Assembly (NCBI RefSeq): GCF_004402405.1
Contig: NZ_SOFE01000022.1
Coordinates: 283,342 to 347,341 of the forward strand
Source of the DNA: Cryobacterium levicorallinum
GTDB lineage: Bacteria; Actinomycetota; Actinomycetes; Actinomycetales; Microbacteriaceae
DNA length: 64,000 nucleotides
Direction of reading: 5' to 3'
The notes under the pieces are model-generated. The model saw only the letters and a program-made list of their open reading frames with translations. It was not told the origin of the DNA and did no database searches. A program made the translations under genes and the position numbers. Below, one piece after another: positions 45,365 through 55,412 of the stretch. The stretch's first letter is position 1. Each line of letters opens with the position of its first letter.

Positions 45365-45653
45365 TGCATTCCTCTGCTAGGCTTGTCTTTGGTTCCGAGA
45401 CAATAGTCTCGGTACGAAAGTGGAGAATCTCCCACCCGCGCATACCGCTTCATCAAGGTTACCGGGTAGATTGCACTCCGCCGTCGCGTTATCGCCTCCC
45501 TCGGGAAGGTGGCAGCGTGAGGGTAGACAGGGTGCCGTGTGGAACACATCAACGAAAAAGTTGGCGTGGAAATCGCGTGATTTTTCTCTCTTCGTCCCCA
45601 GGCGGCATCCGCTGTCTGGTTGTGATCACGAAGTTAACCAAGAGGAGAGACGC
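45365..45653 (+). promoter_or_regulatory. infC leader with several hairpins
   Basis: The 289-nt region has a perfect 7-bp hairpin CCGAGAC-AATA-GTCTCGG (45395-45412), a second weaker stem GTGGAGA/TCTCCCAC (45419-45434) and a short stem followed by T5 (45569-45585), resembling an attenuator for translation-factor operons. TAGGCT near 45378 is a possible -10. Confidence 0.45.
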
Positions 45654-46272
<619 letters not shown>

Positions 46273-46280
<8 letters not shown>

Positions 46281-46467
46281 GATGAAGACCCACTCCGGAA
46301 CCAAGAAGCGTTTCAAGGTCACCGGAAGCGGAAAGATCATGAAGCAGCAGGCCGGACTTCGTCACAACCTCGAAGTCAAGAGCACGCAGCGCAAGTCCCG
46401 TTTGAACCAGGACCAGGTGCTGGCCAAGTCAGACCAGAAGGTCATCAAGAAGCTTCTCGGTCTGTAA
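46273..46467 (+). CDS. rpmI: 50S ribosomal protein L35
   Basis: The ATG at 46273 follows AGGAGG. The 64-residue basic protein ([20 protein letters not shown]) is typical L35. It overlaps the end of infC and precedes rplT. Confidence 0.95.
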
Positions 46468-46503
46468 CACCAGGCCCCCGTAACGAATAAGGATTTGTAA
46501 AAA

Positions 46504-46896
46504 ATGGCAAGAGTAAAGAGGGCCGTAAACGCCCACAAGAGTCGCCGCGTTATTCTCGAACGCGCCAAGGGCTACCGCGGACAGCGTTCACGCCTGGTCA
46601 CCAAGGCGAAGGAGCAGCTCACTCACTCCTTCACCTATAGCTACCGCGACCGTCGCGCACGCAAGGGTGACTTCCGTCGCCTGTGGATCCAGCGGATCAA
46701 CGCTGCGTCGCGCGCCAATGGCCTGACCTACAACCGTCTGATCCAGGGCCTCGGCCTGGCCGGCATCGAGGTTGACCGTCGTATCCTCGCCGACCTGGCC
46801 GTCAACGAGGCAGCGACGTTCGCCGCCCTCGTTGAGAGCGCCAAGGCAGCCCTTCCCGCCGACACGTCGGCACCGAAGGTCGCCGTCAAGGCGTAA
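46504..46896 (+). CDS. rplT: 50S ribosomal protein L20
   Basis: The 130-residue protein begins with [17 protein letters not shown] and shows the family motifs [16 protein letters not shown] and [16 protein letters not shown]20 is essential for early 50S assembly and in many bacteria represses its own operon. It is 36 nt downstream of rpmI and followed by a strong terminator. Confidence 0.96.
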   Translation: MARVKRAVNAHKSRRVILERAKGYRGQRSRLVTKAKEQLTHSFTYSYRDRRARKGDFRRLWIQRINAASRANGLTYNRLIQGLGLAGIEVDRRILADLAVNEAATFAALVESAKAALPADTSAPKVAVKA

Positions 46897-46971
46897 TGCT
46901 TCACCGTGATTGACCACCACCGGCTGCCTCCTGGGCGTGAACGTGGTGAATCGGTCAGAGTTCCACAGTGA

Positions 46972-47002
46972 GGAGCGGGCGACCTGGTCGCCCGCTCCTT
47001 TT
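46972..47002 (+). terminator. Rho-independent terminator of the infC-rpmI-rplT operon
   Basis: A perfect stem (GGAGCGGGCG pairing with CGCCCGCTCC, further pairs possible inside) is followed by TTTT. Confidence 0.9.
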
Positions 47003-47009
47003 CTGCAAG

Positions 47010-47015
47010 TAAACT
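47010..47015 (+). promoter_or_regulatory. Putative -10 hexamer (TAAACT) for the TrmH-family gene
   Basis: TAAACT ends 6 nt before the ATG at 47022 without a ribosome-binding site, just after the rplT terminator. Confidence 0.45.
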
Positions 47016-47021
47016 TGCCAC

Positions 47022-47822
47022 ATGCTTGATAATCCACGTTCACCGCGCGTCCGTGCCGTCGCAAAACTTGCCAAGCGCGACGCGCGCCTCGAGTCCGGTC
47101 TCTTTCTGCTCGAAGGCCCGCAGGCCGTCTCAGAAGCCCTCACCTTTCGCCCAGAGCTCGTCGTGGAGCTGTTTGCCACGCCGACCGCGCTCGATCGCTA
47201 TACCGATCTGGCCCAGAAGGCCGTCGACGCCCAGGTCGAGGTGGAGTTCGTCTCCGAAGAGGTACTCGAGGCCATGGCCGACACGGTCACCCCGCAGGGC
47301 TTCGTGGCTGTCTGCCACCAGTTCCCCACCTCGGTCAAGAAGATCTTCAACGCGGGCCCCAAGCTCGTCGCCATTCTCGAAGAGGTGCGCGACCCCGGCA
47401 ACGCCGGCACCATCATTCGGGCAGCGGATGCCGCTGGCGCGGACGCCGTCATCCTCACCGGTCGCAGCGTTGACCTGTACAACCCCAAGGTCATCCGTTC
47501 CTCGACCGGCTCCATTTTTCACCTCCCTGTCGCCATCGCGGCTGATCTCTCCGACGTGCTGGACCGTGCTCGCTCCGCCGGCCTGCAGCTGTTCGCCGCC
47601 GACATCAAGGGTTCCGACCTGCTTTCCGCCCGCAATGAGGGGCTGCTCGCCGCTCCGACGGTGTGGCTGTTCGGCAACGAGGCCCGCGGCCTGACCGATG
47701 AAGACCTCGCCCGGGTCGACCGCAGCGTCAGCGTGCCGATCTACGGCGAGGCTGAGTCGATGAACCTGGCGACCGCGGCATCCGTTTGCCTGTACGAAAG
47801 CGCGTTCGCCCAGCGCGCCTGA
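47022..47822 (+). CDS. TrmH/SpoU-family RNA 2'-O-methyltransferase
   Basis: The 266-residue protein has an N-terminal substrate-binding domain (RDARLESGLFLLEGPQAV) and a SPOUT fold with the three family motifs: NAGTIIRAADAAGAD, LFGNEARGL and VPIYGEAESMNLATAAS. It methylates a ribose in rRNA or tRNA; the target is not decidable (RlmB/TsnR-like). It is commonly adjacent to rplT and pheST in actinobacteria. Confidence 0.92.
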   Translation: MLDNPRSPRVRAVAKLAKRDARLESGLFLLEGPQAVSEALTFRPELVVELFATPTALDRYTDLAQKAVDAQVEVEFVSEEVLEAMADTVTPQGFVAVCHQFPTSVKKIFNAGPKLVAILEEVRDPGNAGTIIRAADAAGADAVILTGRSVDLYNPKVIRSSTGSIFHLPVAIAADLSDVLDRARSAGLQLFAADIKGSDLLSARNEGLLAAPTVWLFGNEARGLTDEDLARVDRSVSVPIYGEAESMNLATAASVCLYESAFAQRA

Positions 47823-47845
47823 CCTGCCGTTCCGAACAAAAACTC

Positions 47846-47923
47846 GATGCCCGGACTGCTCCGTCCGGGCATCCGGCATGCCCGGGGCGAGTGTGCTCGG
47901 GCATGGCCGAGCCGACCCTTTTT
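47846..47923 (+). terminator. Double hairpin terminator after the TrmH gene
   Basis: GATGCCCGGAC pairs with GTCCGGGCATC (47846-47873), then CATGCCCG pairs with CGGGCATG (47877-47905), followed by T5 at 47919-47923. Confidence 0.75.
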
Positions 47924-48072
47924 CTGCGGCGACCGAGCCGCTGGACGGGCCGGCCGGTGCCCGGCCGGAGACCGCCGGCTGACCTGCTACATAGCACAGA
48001 CGACGGATGCCTGGACTGTTACAAATGCGTTACTGTCCGGGAATTTGGCACCCCTCATCCGGTGATCTGTTC

Positions 48073-48078
48073 TAAGTT
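48073..48078 (+). promoter_or_regulatory. Putative -10 hexamer (TAAGTT) for gluA
   Basis: TAAGTT ends 7 nt before the gluA ATG. A G-rich stretch fills the gap, so either leaderless or short-leader initiation is possible. Confidence 0.35.
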
Positions 48079-48085
48079 GGGGGGT

Positions 48086-48874
48086 ATGGAGCCAATAGAT
48101 TCGTCCCCGGCCACCTCGAATATCACCGTTCGTCGGGGCGAACCGCTAGTCGTCGTCAAGGACATCAACAAGCACTACGGAGAACTGCACGTTCTCAAGA
48201 ACATCAACGCCGTAGTCAACCGCGGCGAGGTGGTCGTCGTGATCGGACCAAGTGGGTCGGGAAAATCGACGCTCTGCCGGGCCATCAACCGCCTCGAGAC
48301 CATCGATGGCGGCGTCATCACCATCGATGGCGTCAAGCTTCCGGAAGAGGGCAAAGCCCTGGCCCACCTGCGTGCGGACGTCGGCATGGTCTTTCAGGCC
48401 TTCAACCTGTTTGCGCACAAGACCGTGCTTGAAAATGTGACCCTCGGTCCGATCAAGGTGCGCGGCCTCAAGAAAGCCGACGCCGAGAAGAAGGCGATGG
48501 CACTGCTCGACCGTGTCGGAGTAGCCAACCAGGCGCAGAAGATGCCCGCACAGTTATCCGGTGGCCAGCAACAGCGCGTCGCCATTGCGCGTGCCCTGGC
48601 CATGGATCCGAAGGTCATCCTTCTCGACGAGCCGACCAGTGCCCTCGACCCGGAGATGATCAATGAGGTGCTCGAGGTCATGGTCGACCTCGCCAACGAC
48701 GGTATGACCATGATCGTCGTGACGCACGAGATGGGCTTCGCCCGCAGGGCCGCAGACCGCGTCATCTTCATGGCGGAGGGCGAAATCGTCGAGGAGACCT
48801 CCCCGGAGGAATTCTTCACGAACCCGCAGACCACCCGCGCTCAGGACTTCCTCTCCAAAATTCTCGACCACTAA
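48086..48874 (+). CDS. gluA: Glutamate ABC transporter ATP-binding protein
   Basis: The start at 48086 (MEPIDSSPATS) is the first ATG after a plausible -10; the frame is open upstream through the terminator region. The 262-residue ATPase has Walker A GPSGSGKS (54-61), QAFNLF, LSGGQQQR, LLDEPTSALDP and the switch His in VVTHEMGF, typical of polar-amino-acid importers. With the binding protein and two permeases downstream it forms a GluABCD system. Confidence 0.94.
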   Translation: MEPIDSSPATSNITVRRGEPLVVVKDINKHYGELHVLKNINAVVNRGEVVVVIGPSGSGKSTLCRAINRLETIDGGVITIDGVKLPEEGKALAHLRADVGMVFQAFNLFAHKTVLENVTLGPIKVRGLKKADAEKKAMALLDRVGVANQAQKMPAQLSGGQQQRVAIARALAMDPKVILLDEPTSALDPEMINEVLEVMVDLANDGMTMIVVTHEMGFARRAADRVIFMAEGEIVEETSPEEFFTNPQTTRAQDFLSKILDH

Positions 48875-48958
48875 AACTTTCTTCCACTAGATCTCTTGTC
48901 CACTAGTCAGTGTGCAAGATCGTCCAGAGCACCTCACAGCAATCAGGAGCAGACACAA

Positions 48959-49822
48959 ATGAGACTCAAAAAAGGCCTTGCAATTTCGGCCCTTGCCCTC
49001 GCCAGCGCACTCGTACTCAGCGGTTGCACCGACTCCGGGGCAACCACCGACACGGTCGACGTAGCCGACGCCCCCGAATTCGAAGCGGGAACTACCATGG
49101 CCGCCCTCGCCGAAGCCGGCGAGATCACCATCGGCACCAAGTTCGACCAGCCGCTCTTCGGCCTCAAGGGCACGGGAGACCCCATCGGCTTCGACATCGA
49201 GATCGGCAAGCTCGTCGCCGGTGCGCTCGGAATCAGCGCCGACAACATCAACTGGATCGAAACCATCTCCGCGAACCGCGAGCCGTTCATCATCAACGGC
49301 CAGGTCGATATGGTTGTCGCCACCTACACGATCAACGATACGCGCAAGGAATCCGTCTCCTTCGCCGGACCGTATTACTCGGCCGGGCAGGACCTGCTCG
49401 TGCTCGCGGGCAACACCGACATTACCGGCCCAGAGGACCTCGCCGGTAAGGCTGTTTGCACCGTGAGCGGTTCTACTTCGGAGAAGAACATCGCCGAGTA
49501 CACGACGGACATCATCGCCACGGATGCTTATTCCAACTGCCTCGGCCCGCTGCGCAGCGGCGAAGTCGCCGCTGTGACCACCGATAACGTGATTCTCGCG
49601 GGCCTCGCCGACCAGAACGGTGATGAGTTCGAGGTCGTCAACAACCCGTTTACCGAGGAGCCCTACGGTATCGGCGTTGCGCTCGAAGACACGGAGTTCC
49701 GTAACTTCATCAACGATGTACTCGAAGCCTCCTACGAAGACGGAACGTGGGTGAAAGCCTGGGAAGCCACCGCGGGCAGCGTTCTCGACACCCCAGAGCC
49801 GCCGGCCGTCGACCGCTACTAG
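48959..49822 (+). CDS. gluB: Glutamate-binding lipoprotein
   Basis: The ATG at 48959 follows AGGAGCAG. The 287-residue protein has a lipoprotein signal (KKG, hydrophobic core, LSGC with Cys23) and an SBP_bac_3 domain for glutamate/glutamine-type amino acids (AEAGEITIGTKFDQPLFG, GFDIEIGKLVAGALG, TYTINDTRKESVSFAGPYY). It captures substrate outside the membrane for GluCD. Confidence 0.93.
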   Translation: MRLKKGLAISALALASALVLSGCTDSGATTDTVDVADAPEFEAGTTMAALAEAGEITIGTKFDQPLFGLKGTGDPIGFDIEIGKLVAGALGISADNINWIETISANREPFIINGQVDMVVATYTINDTRKESVSFAGPYYSAGQDLLVLAGNTDITGPEDLAGKAVCTVSGSTSEKNIAEYTTDIIATDAYSNCLGPLRSGEVAAVTTDNVILAGLADQNGDEFEVVNNPFTEEPYGIGVALEDTEFRNFINDVLEASYEDGTWVKAWEATAGSVLDTPEPPAVDRY

Positions 49823-49855
49823 GTCGATTGCAGCAGCAGCGCACTCGCGCTCAGT

Positions 49856-49892
49856 CCGGATGGCCCGTTCGTCTCACGGACGGGCCATCCGG
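49856..49892 (+). terminator. Strong hairpin between gluB and gluC
   Basis: CCGGATGGCCCGT (49856-49868) pairs exactly with ACGGGCCATCCGG (49880-49892), 11-nt loop, no T-run. It probably protects the gluAB mRNA end and lowers expression of the permease genes, as is common after binding-protein genes. Confidence 0.7.
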
Positions 49893-49959
49893 GTGAACCC
49901 GCACTACGATCTATCCGGTCGCTCACACAGTTTTACATCTACAGAAGGGGAGGTGAGTT

Positions 49960-50607
49960 GTGGACGCAGTTATCGACAACCTGCCGTTGTTCTTGGAAGG
50001 CTTCCGGAACACGCTGGGCCTCCTCGCTGTCGCCGGCGTGGGCGCATTCATCCTCGGCGTGCTCGTCGCCGCAATGCGCATCTCACCCGTGGCATCGCTC
50101 CGGGCCTTCGCCACGGTTTACACCGAAATTGTGCGTAACACACCGCTCACGCTCGTGTTGTTCTTCTGCGCCTACCTGCTGCCCTACCTGCAATTCTCGC
50201 CGGGGTACTTTCAGCTCGCTGCGATCGGCCTGACGGTGTACACCTCGCCGTTCGTCGCCGAAGCGCTGCGCTCCGGCGTCAACGGCGTGCACGTGGGCCA
50301 GGCCGAGGCCGCCCGTAGTGTCGGCCTGACCTTTGGCCAGACGCTCTCCTTTATCGTTCTGCCGCAGGCGTTCCGAATGGTGATCCCCCCGCTGATCAAC
50401 GTGTTCATCGCCCTGGCCAAGAACACCTCGGTCGCCGGCGCATTCTTCGTCTTTGAACTTTTCGGGGCGGCTCGCCGTATCACCAACGATCGTGGGGACG
50501 CCGTCATTGCGATCCTGCTCGCGGTTGCCGCGTTCTACCTCATCATCACCATTCCTTTGGGCTTCATCGCCGGCAGGATCGAGAAGAAGGTGGCGGTACT
50601 CCGATGA
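49960..50607 (+). CDS. gluC: Glutamate ABC transporter permease
   Basis: The GTG start follows GGGGAGGTGA. The 215-residue protein has five hydrophobic helices and the EAA loop (EALRSGVNGVHVGQAEAARSVG) of HisM/GluC-type permeases. It overlaps gluD by 4 nt. Confidence 0.92.
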   Translation: MDAVIDNLPLFLEGFRNTLGLLAVAGVGAFILGVLVAAMRISPVASLRAFATVYTEIVRNTPLTLVLFFCAYLLPYLQFSPGYFQLAAIGLTVYTSPFVAEALRSGVNGVHVGQAEAARSVGLTFGQTLSFIVLPQAFRMVIPPLINVFIALAKNTSVAGAFFVFELFGAARRITNDRGDAVIAILLAVAAFYLIITIPLGFIAGRIEKKVAVLR

Positions 50608-51512
50608 CCTCCGTGCTCTACGACGTTCCCGGCCCCCGAGCCCGCTTCCGCTCCAAGATCTTCTCCGTCGTCGGCGTCGTCATCATTGTTGGTGCTTTGC
50701 TGACCCTGATCGTGGTTTTGGGCCTTCCCAAGACGAGTGCCAACGGGGCCGTGCAGCCCGGCATCTGGGATGCCTCCCGTTGGGACGTCCTCAACGACGT
50801 GCAGGTCTGGCGCACCCTGGGCATCGGCGCCTTAAACACGCTGCGGATGGCCTTCGTCGCGGCGGCTTTTGCCCTCGTGATCGGCGTTCTCTTCTCCTTC
50901 GGCCGTTCCTCCGGCGCCGCCTGGATCCGCATCCCGACCACGATCGTGCTCGAATTCTTCCGCGGCATGCCCGTGCTGCTGATGATGCTGTTCATCCTGC
51001 TGGTCTTTTCTACCGGTTCGTTCTGGGCCGGCGTGGCCGCCCTGGCCGTCTATAACGGTGCAATCATTGGCGAGGCCCTGCGCGCGGGCATCAACGCCCT
51101 GCCGAGCGGACAGCGTGAAGCTGGGCTGGCCATCGGCCTGACGCCGATCGCGACGCGTTTTCGCATCGAATTTCCGCAGGCGTTTCGCCAGATGCTTCCG
51201 ATCATCATCGCGCAGCTGGTTGTGCTGCTCAAGGACACCTCGCTGGCCTTTGTGGTCGGCTACCCCGAACTGATGCGCTCCGGAAACTACAACCTGGGTA
51301 CCTTCTTCGGCAACCAATACCAGTTCTCGTTCTTCTTCGTCGTGCTTGCCATCTACCTGACGATGAACCTGTCGCTGTCTTGGCTGGCCCGCCGAATCGC
51401 CAAGCGCACCGGGCCACAGGCTGGCAAGCTCATCAAACCCGACCCTACGCCGCCGATCGACCCGAACCTCGTCGACCCGCGCGCACTGGGTGCGCAGAGC
51501 AGAGGCCAGTAG
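50604..51512 (+). CDS. gluD: Glutamate ABC transporter permease
   Basis: The 302-residue permease has a cytoplasmic N-terminus, five or more helices and an EAA loop (EALRAGINALPSGQREAGLAIG). Together with GluC it forms the translocation pore powered by GluA. A proline-rich C-terminal tail follows the last helix. Confidence 0.92.
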   Translation: MTSVLYDVPGPRARFRSKIFSVVGVVIIVGALLTLIVVLGLPKTSANGAVQPGIWDASRWDVLNDVQVWRTLGIGALNTLRMAFVAAAFALVIGVLFSFGRSSGAAWIRIPTTIVLEFFRGMPVLLMMLFILLVFSTGSFWAGVAALAVYNGAIIGEALRAGINALPSGQREAGLAIGLTPIATRFRIEFPQAFRQMLPIIIAQLVVLLKDTSLAFVVGYPELMRSGNYNLGTFFGNQYQFSFFFVVLAIYLTMNLSLSWLARRIAKRTGPQAGKLIKPDPTPPIDPNLVDPRALGAQSRGQ

Positions 51513-51521
51513 CAAGCCCGC

Positions 51522-51527
51522 TAAACT
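51522..51527 (+). promoter_or_regulatory. Putative -10 hexamer (TAAACT) for pheS
   Basis: TAAACT ends 8 nt before the GTG at 51536, with no ribosome-binding site. Confidence 0.4.
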
Positions 51528-51535
51528 TGGGCCTT

Positions 51536-52648
51536 GTGTCTGTTCCCAGCGTTCCCCCAGAGCCCACCACACCATCCGATCCGGCGGCACCTGACGCCGT
51601 CGCATCCGCTCAGCCGGAGCCGTTGATCTCCGAAGACGCCGTCAACGCCGCGGTTGACGCGGCATTAGCCGCCATCGCTGCCGCCACTACGACCGCCGCG
51701 CTCAAGCGTGTGCGCAGCGAGCACGCGGGGGAGTCGTCGCCGTTGTCGAAGCTCAACGCGCTCATGCGCAGCGTGCCCGGAAACCAGAAGGCCGCCGCCG
51801 GCAAGCTCGTCGGCCAGGCCCGCGGCGCTGTCACGAAGGCGCTGACCGCCCGCGAAGACGAGATCGGTGCGATTGAAGCCGCCGCCCGGCTGCTCGCCGA
51901 AACGGTGGACGTGACGGCCGCAGCATCCGCTTGGAAAGCCGGGGCGCGGCATCCGATTTCACTGCTGACCGAACGGGCCGCCGACGTGTTTGTGGCCATG
52001 GGCTGGGAAGTAGCCGAAGGACCGGAGCTCGAGAGCGAATGGTTCAACTTCGACGGGCTCAACTTCGACGAGGACCACCCCGCCCGCGCCATGCAGGACA
52101 CCTTCTTCGTCGAACCGACGGATGCCCACCTCGTTTTGCGCACGCAGACCTCGCCCGTGCAGCTGCGCGCGTTGCTCAGCCGCGAGCTTCCGGTGTACGT
52201 GGTCGCGCCCGGACGGGTGTTTCGCACCGATGAGCTCGACGCGACGCACACGCCGGTGTTCCACCAGATCGAGGGCATCGCCATCGACAAGGGCCTCACC
52301 ATGGCGAACCTGCGCGGCACGCTCGACCACTTCGTGCAGGCCTTGTTCGGCCCCGAAGCCAAGGTACGCCTGCGCCCGAACTACTTTCCGTTCACCGAAC
52401 CGAGCGCCGAGCTCGACGTCTGGCACCCGACCTTCAAGGACGGCGCGCGCTGGATCGAGTGGGGCGGCTGCGGCATGGTGCACCCTAACGTGCTGCGCTC
52501 CGCCGGAATCGACCCCGAGGTGTACTCCGGGTTCGCGTTCGGCGTCGGCGTGGAACGAGCAGTGATGTTTAGAAATGACGTAAAGGACATGCACGACATG
52601 GTCGAAGGCGATATCCGGTTCAGCCAGCAGTATGGGATGACGATCTAA
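51536..52648 (+). CDS. pheS: Phenylalanine-tRNA ligase alpha subunit
   Basis: I place the start at GTG 51536 (MSVPSVPPEP); the frame is open upstream into gluD, without conservation. The 370-residue protein has an N-terminal coiled-coil tRNA-binding arm and the class II catalytic core (GWEVAEGPELESEWFNFD, HTPVFHQIEGIAIDKG, GVGVERAVMFR). It overlaps pheT by one base. Confidence 0.96.
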   Translation: MSVPSVPPEPTTPSDPAAPDAVASAQPEPLISEDAVNAAVDAALAAIAAATTTAALKRVRSEHAGESSPLSKLNALMRSVPGNQKAAAGKLVGQARGAVTKALTAREDEIGAIEAAARLLAETVDVTAAASAWKAGARHPISLLTERAADVFVAMGWEVAEGPELESEWFNFDGLNFDEDHPARAMQDTFFVEPTDAHLVLRTQTSPVQLRALLSRELPVYVVAPGRVFRTDELDATHTPVFHQIEGIAIDKGLTMANLRGTLDHFVQALFGPEAKVRLRPNYFPFTEPSAELDVWHPTFKDGARWIEWGGCGMVHPNVLRSAGIDPEVYSGFAFGVGVERAVMFRNDVKDMHDMVEGDIRFSQQYGMTI

Positions 52649-55242
52649 TGCGGGTACCACTGTCCTGGCTCGGCGAATTCGTCGACCTCGCGCCCGGCAC
52701 GACGCCGGAAGACGTGCACGCCGCTCTCGTCAGTGTCGGCCTCGAAGAAGAAGACATCCACCGCTTCGAGGTGTCCGGCCCGATCGTGGTCGGCGAGGTA
52801 CTCGAATTCGTCGGCGAAGAGCAGAGCAACGGCAAGACCATCAACTGGTGCCAGGTGCGCGTAGCCCCCGAGGGTGAACTCGCCGCCGACGGCGGCCCGG
52901 CGGTGCACGGCATTATCTGTGGTGCGCACAACTTCGCCGTCGGCGACAAGGTCGTTGTGACCCTGCCCGGCGCCTCGCTGCCGGGACCGTTTCCGATCGC
53001 CGCCCGCAAAACGTACGGCCACGTCTCCGACGGTATGATCGCCTCGGCCCGTGAACTCGGCCTTGGCGACGAGCACGATGGCATTCTGCTGCTGTCATCG
53101 CTCGGCATCGACGCCCCGGTGGGAACGGATGCCATCCCCCTGCTGGGCCTGGACGACAGCGCCGTCGAGATCAACGTGACGCCTGACCGCGGCTACGCCT
53201 TCTCCATTCGCGGCGTCGCCCGCGAATATTCGCACGCGACCGGCGTACCGTTTCGGGACCCCGCACTCGCCCTCACCGTCGTGGCCCCGGTCACTCGGTT
53301 CCCGGTCACGATCGACGACCAGGCCCCGATTCGGGACCGGACCGGTGCGACGGTGTTCGTGACCCGCGTCGTGCGCGGCGTCGACCCGACCCGGCCAACC
53401 CCGGCCTGGATGATCGCCCGGTTGGGGCTGGTCGGCATCCGCTCGATCTCGCTCGTAGTCGACGTGACCAACTACGTGATGTTCGAGCTCGGCCAGCCGC
53501 TGCACGGCTACGACCTCGACAAGCTGGCCGGCGGCATCATCGTGCGACGCGCGACCGCCGGCGAGAAATTCACCACGCTCGACGCCGTCACCCGCACGCT
53601 CAACATCGAAGATCTGCTGATCACCGACGAATCCGGGCCAATAGGCCTGGCCGGAGTGATGGGAGGGGCGAACACCGAGATCAGCTCGGAGACCGTCAAT
53701 GTGCTCGTCGAGGCCGCCAACTTCGACCCGGTGTCCATTGCGCGCTCGGCCCGCCGCCACAAGCTGCCTAGCGAGGCGAGCAAGCGGTTCGAACGTGGCG
53801 TCGACCCGCAGGTTGCTGCCGTTGCCGCCGCCCGCGTGGTGCAGCTGCTGGTGGAACTTGCCGGGGGAGTTGCCGACAACCTCGGGTCGGTTTACAACGA
53901 GGCGCCGGCCGCACAGCCGATTCTGCTGCCGACCGGATTCGTGTCGGGCCTGATCGGCTTTGCCTACACTGGCGACGAGGTGCGTGCTGCCCTGGTCGAC
54001 GTCGGTGCCTCCCTCGAGGAAGCCGACGGCGACCTGCAGGTCACTCCGCCGAGCTGGCGCCCTGACCTCACCGACAAGTGGACCCTGGCCGAGGAGGTCG
54101 CCCGCATTGTCGGATACGACAAGATTCCCTCGGTTCTGCCGGTCGCGCCGCCCGGCCGCGGCCTGACGCACACCCAGACGCTGCGCCGCACGGTCGCGCA
54201 GACCCTCGCCGCCACCGGCCACAGTGAGGTGCTGACCTATCCGTTCGTCTCCGAGCAGGCGAACAACCTGTTCGGTGTGGCCGTCGTGCCGTCGCAGACG
54301 GATACTGACAGCACCGACGGTGCTGCGGCATCCGCTGCCCCGGTCGCGGTGCCCCAGATGAAGGTCGCCAACCCGCTCGACGGTGAGGCGCCGTACTTGC
54401 GCTCCTCGATCCTGCCCGGAATGCTGCAGATCGCGCACCGCAACCGTTCTCGCGGGCTCGTCGATGTGGCCATCTACGAGCAGGGCCTGGTCTTTCGGCC
54501 CGTGGCCGGGGTGAGCTACGGCATGGCTGTGCTTCCCGCCGGGGCCGCACGTCCGAGCACGCAGGATGAGGCGGCGCTGAACGCGGGGATTGTGCCGCAG
54601 CCGCTTCTGGTCGGCGTCGTTCTCATCGGCAACGACGTGCGGCACCAGCCGGGCCAGGCTGCCGTCGCCGCCGGCTGGCAGTCGGCGCTGGCCGCCGTGC
54701 AGCAGGTGGCGCTGGCCACCGGGGTGCGCATCGAGGTTCGCCAGGGTCGGCACCCGGCGATGCACCCCGGGCGCACCGCCGAACTGTTCGTCGCTGCTCC
54801 GGGCACCGCCGCCACGGTGTCGGTTGGATTTGCCGGCGAACTACTGCCCGCGGTAGCCGACGACTACGACCTGCCCGCAGTCGTCGCCGTCGCAGAGATT
54901 AACCTCGCGCTCGTCTTCGCGCAGGCCGGAGTGATCAATACGGTCACGCCGATCCGCACGATGCCCGCCGCCACCCAGGACCTCTCGCTCGTCGTGGCGG
55001 CCTCCGTGCCGGCTGCTGACCTGCGTGCGGCCGTGGCGGAGGGCGCCGGTGACCTGCTCGAGAGCATCGAACTGGTCGATGACTACCGCGGTGCCGGAGT
55101 CGAACCCGGCCAGAAATCACTCACCTTCGCGCTGCGTTTTCGCGGTGAGGAACGCACGCTGACCGCTGCCGAAGCCAGCGCTGCGCGCCTGGCCGGTGTC
55201 GCTCTCGCGGCCGACCGGTTCGGCGCGACCCTGCGCGAGTAA
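52648..55242 (+). CDS. pheT: Phenylalanine-tRNA ligase beta subunit
   Basis: The 864-residue protein has a tRNA-binding OB-fold at the N-terminus (ICGAHNFAVGDKVVVTLPGA), the B3/B4 editing domain (about 215-400), the B5 domain (GYDKIPSVLP) and the C-terminal anticodon-binding FDX-ACB domain (PAATQDLSLVVAA, EPGQKSLTFALRFRG). With PheS it charges tRNA-Phe. Confidence 0.97.
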   Translation: MRVPLSWLGEFVDLAPGTTPEDVHAALVSVGLEEEDIHRFEVSGPIVVGEVLEFVGEEQSNGKTINWCQVRVAPEGELAADGGPAVHGIICGAHNFAVGDKVVVTLPGASLPGPFPIAARKTYGHVSDGMIASARELGLGDEHDGILLLSSLGIDAPVGTDAIPLLGLDDSAVEINVTPDRGYAFSIRGVAREYSHATGVPFRDPALALTVVAPVTRFPVTIDDQAPIRDRTGATVFVTRVVRGVDPTRPTPAWMIARLGLVGIRSISLVVDVTNYVMFELGQPLHGYDLDKLAGGIIVRRATAGEKFTTLDAVTRTLNIEDLLITDESGPIGLAGVMGGANTEISSETVNVLVEAANFDPVSIARSARRHKLPSEASKRFERGVDPQVAAVAAARVVQLLVELAGGVADNLGSVYNEAPAAQPILLPTGFVSGLIGFAYTGDEVRAALVDVGASLEEADGDLQVTPPSWRPDLTDKWTLAEEVARIVGYDKIPSVLPVAPPGRGLTHTQTLRRTVAQTLAATGHSEVLTYPFVSEQANNLFGVAVVPSQTDTDSTDGAAASAAPVAVPQMKVANPLDGEAPYLRSSILPGMLQIAHRNRSRGLVDVAIYEQGLVFRPVAGVSYGMAVLPAGAARPSTQDEAALNAGIVPQPLLVGVVLIGNDVRHQPGQAAVAAGWQSALAAVQQVALATGVRIEVRQGRHPAMHPGRTAELFVAAPGTAATVSVGFAGELLPAVADDYDLPAVVAVAEINLALVFAQAGVINTVTPIRTMPAATQDLSLVVAASVPAADLRAAVAEGAGDLLESIELVDDYRGAGVEPGQKSLTFALRFRGEERTLTAAEASAARLAGVALAADRFGATLRE

Positions 55243-55251
55243 ACGCTGGTG

Positions 55252-55299
55252 AGCGGATGCCGCGGCCCGACCCTGCGGGGTCGGCCCGCGGCATCCGCT
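55252..55299 (+). terminator. Very stable hairpin terminator after pheT
   Basis: A 21-bp stem with one mismatch (arms 55252-55272 and 55279-55299) has a 6-nt loop. No T-run, as is common in GC-rich terminators. The outer arms are AGCGGATGC/GCATCCGCT, the heptamer of this window. Confidence 0.75.
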
Positions 55300-55400
55300 G
55301 TTCGGGCTGCGAGGTGCAGCGTTCGGATGCGGCCGGGACCGCACCGAACTCGCGCATGACGCCGCGCGCCGATGCGGAACCGGGGCCGCCGGGGCCGCGC

Positions 55401-55406
55401 TAGGTT
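55401..55406 (+). promoter_or_regulatory. Putative -10 hexamer (TAGGTT) for argC
   Basis: TAGGTT ends 6 nt before the argC ATG with no ribosome-binding site. No ARG-box palindrome is apparent next to it. Confidence 0.4.
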
Positions 55407-55412
55407 TAACCC

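Noticed and set aside
45420-45653. N-terminal extension of IF3 from an ATG at 45420
   Set aside because: It would cross the structured leader, is not conserved in IF3, and a proper ribosome-binding site precedes the ATC at 45654.
53095-54765. 556-codon open frame antisense to pheT
   Set aside because: It mirrors the codon bias of pheT, has low-complexity Arg/Gly/His composition and no family motif; long antisense frames are expected in GC-rich genes.
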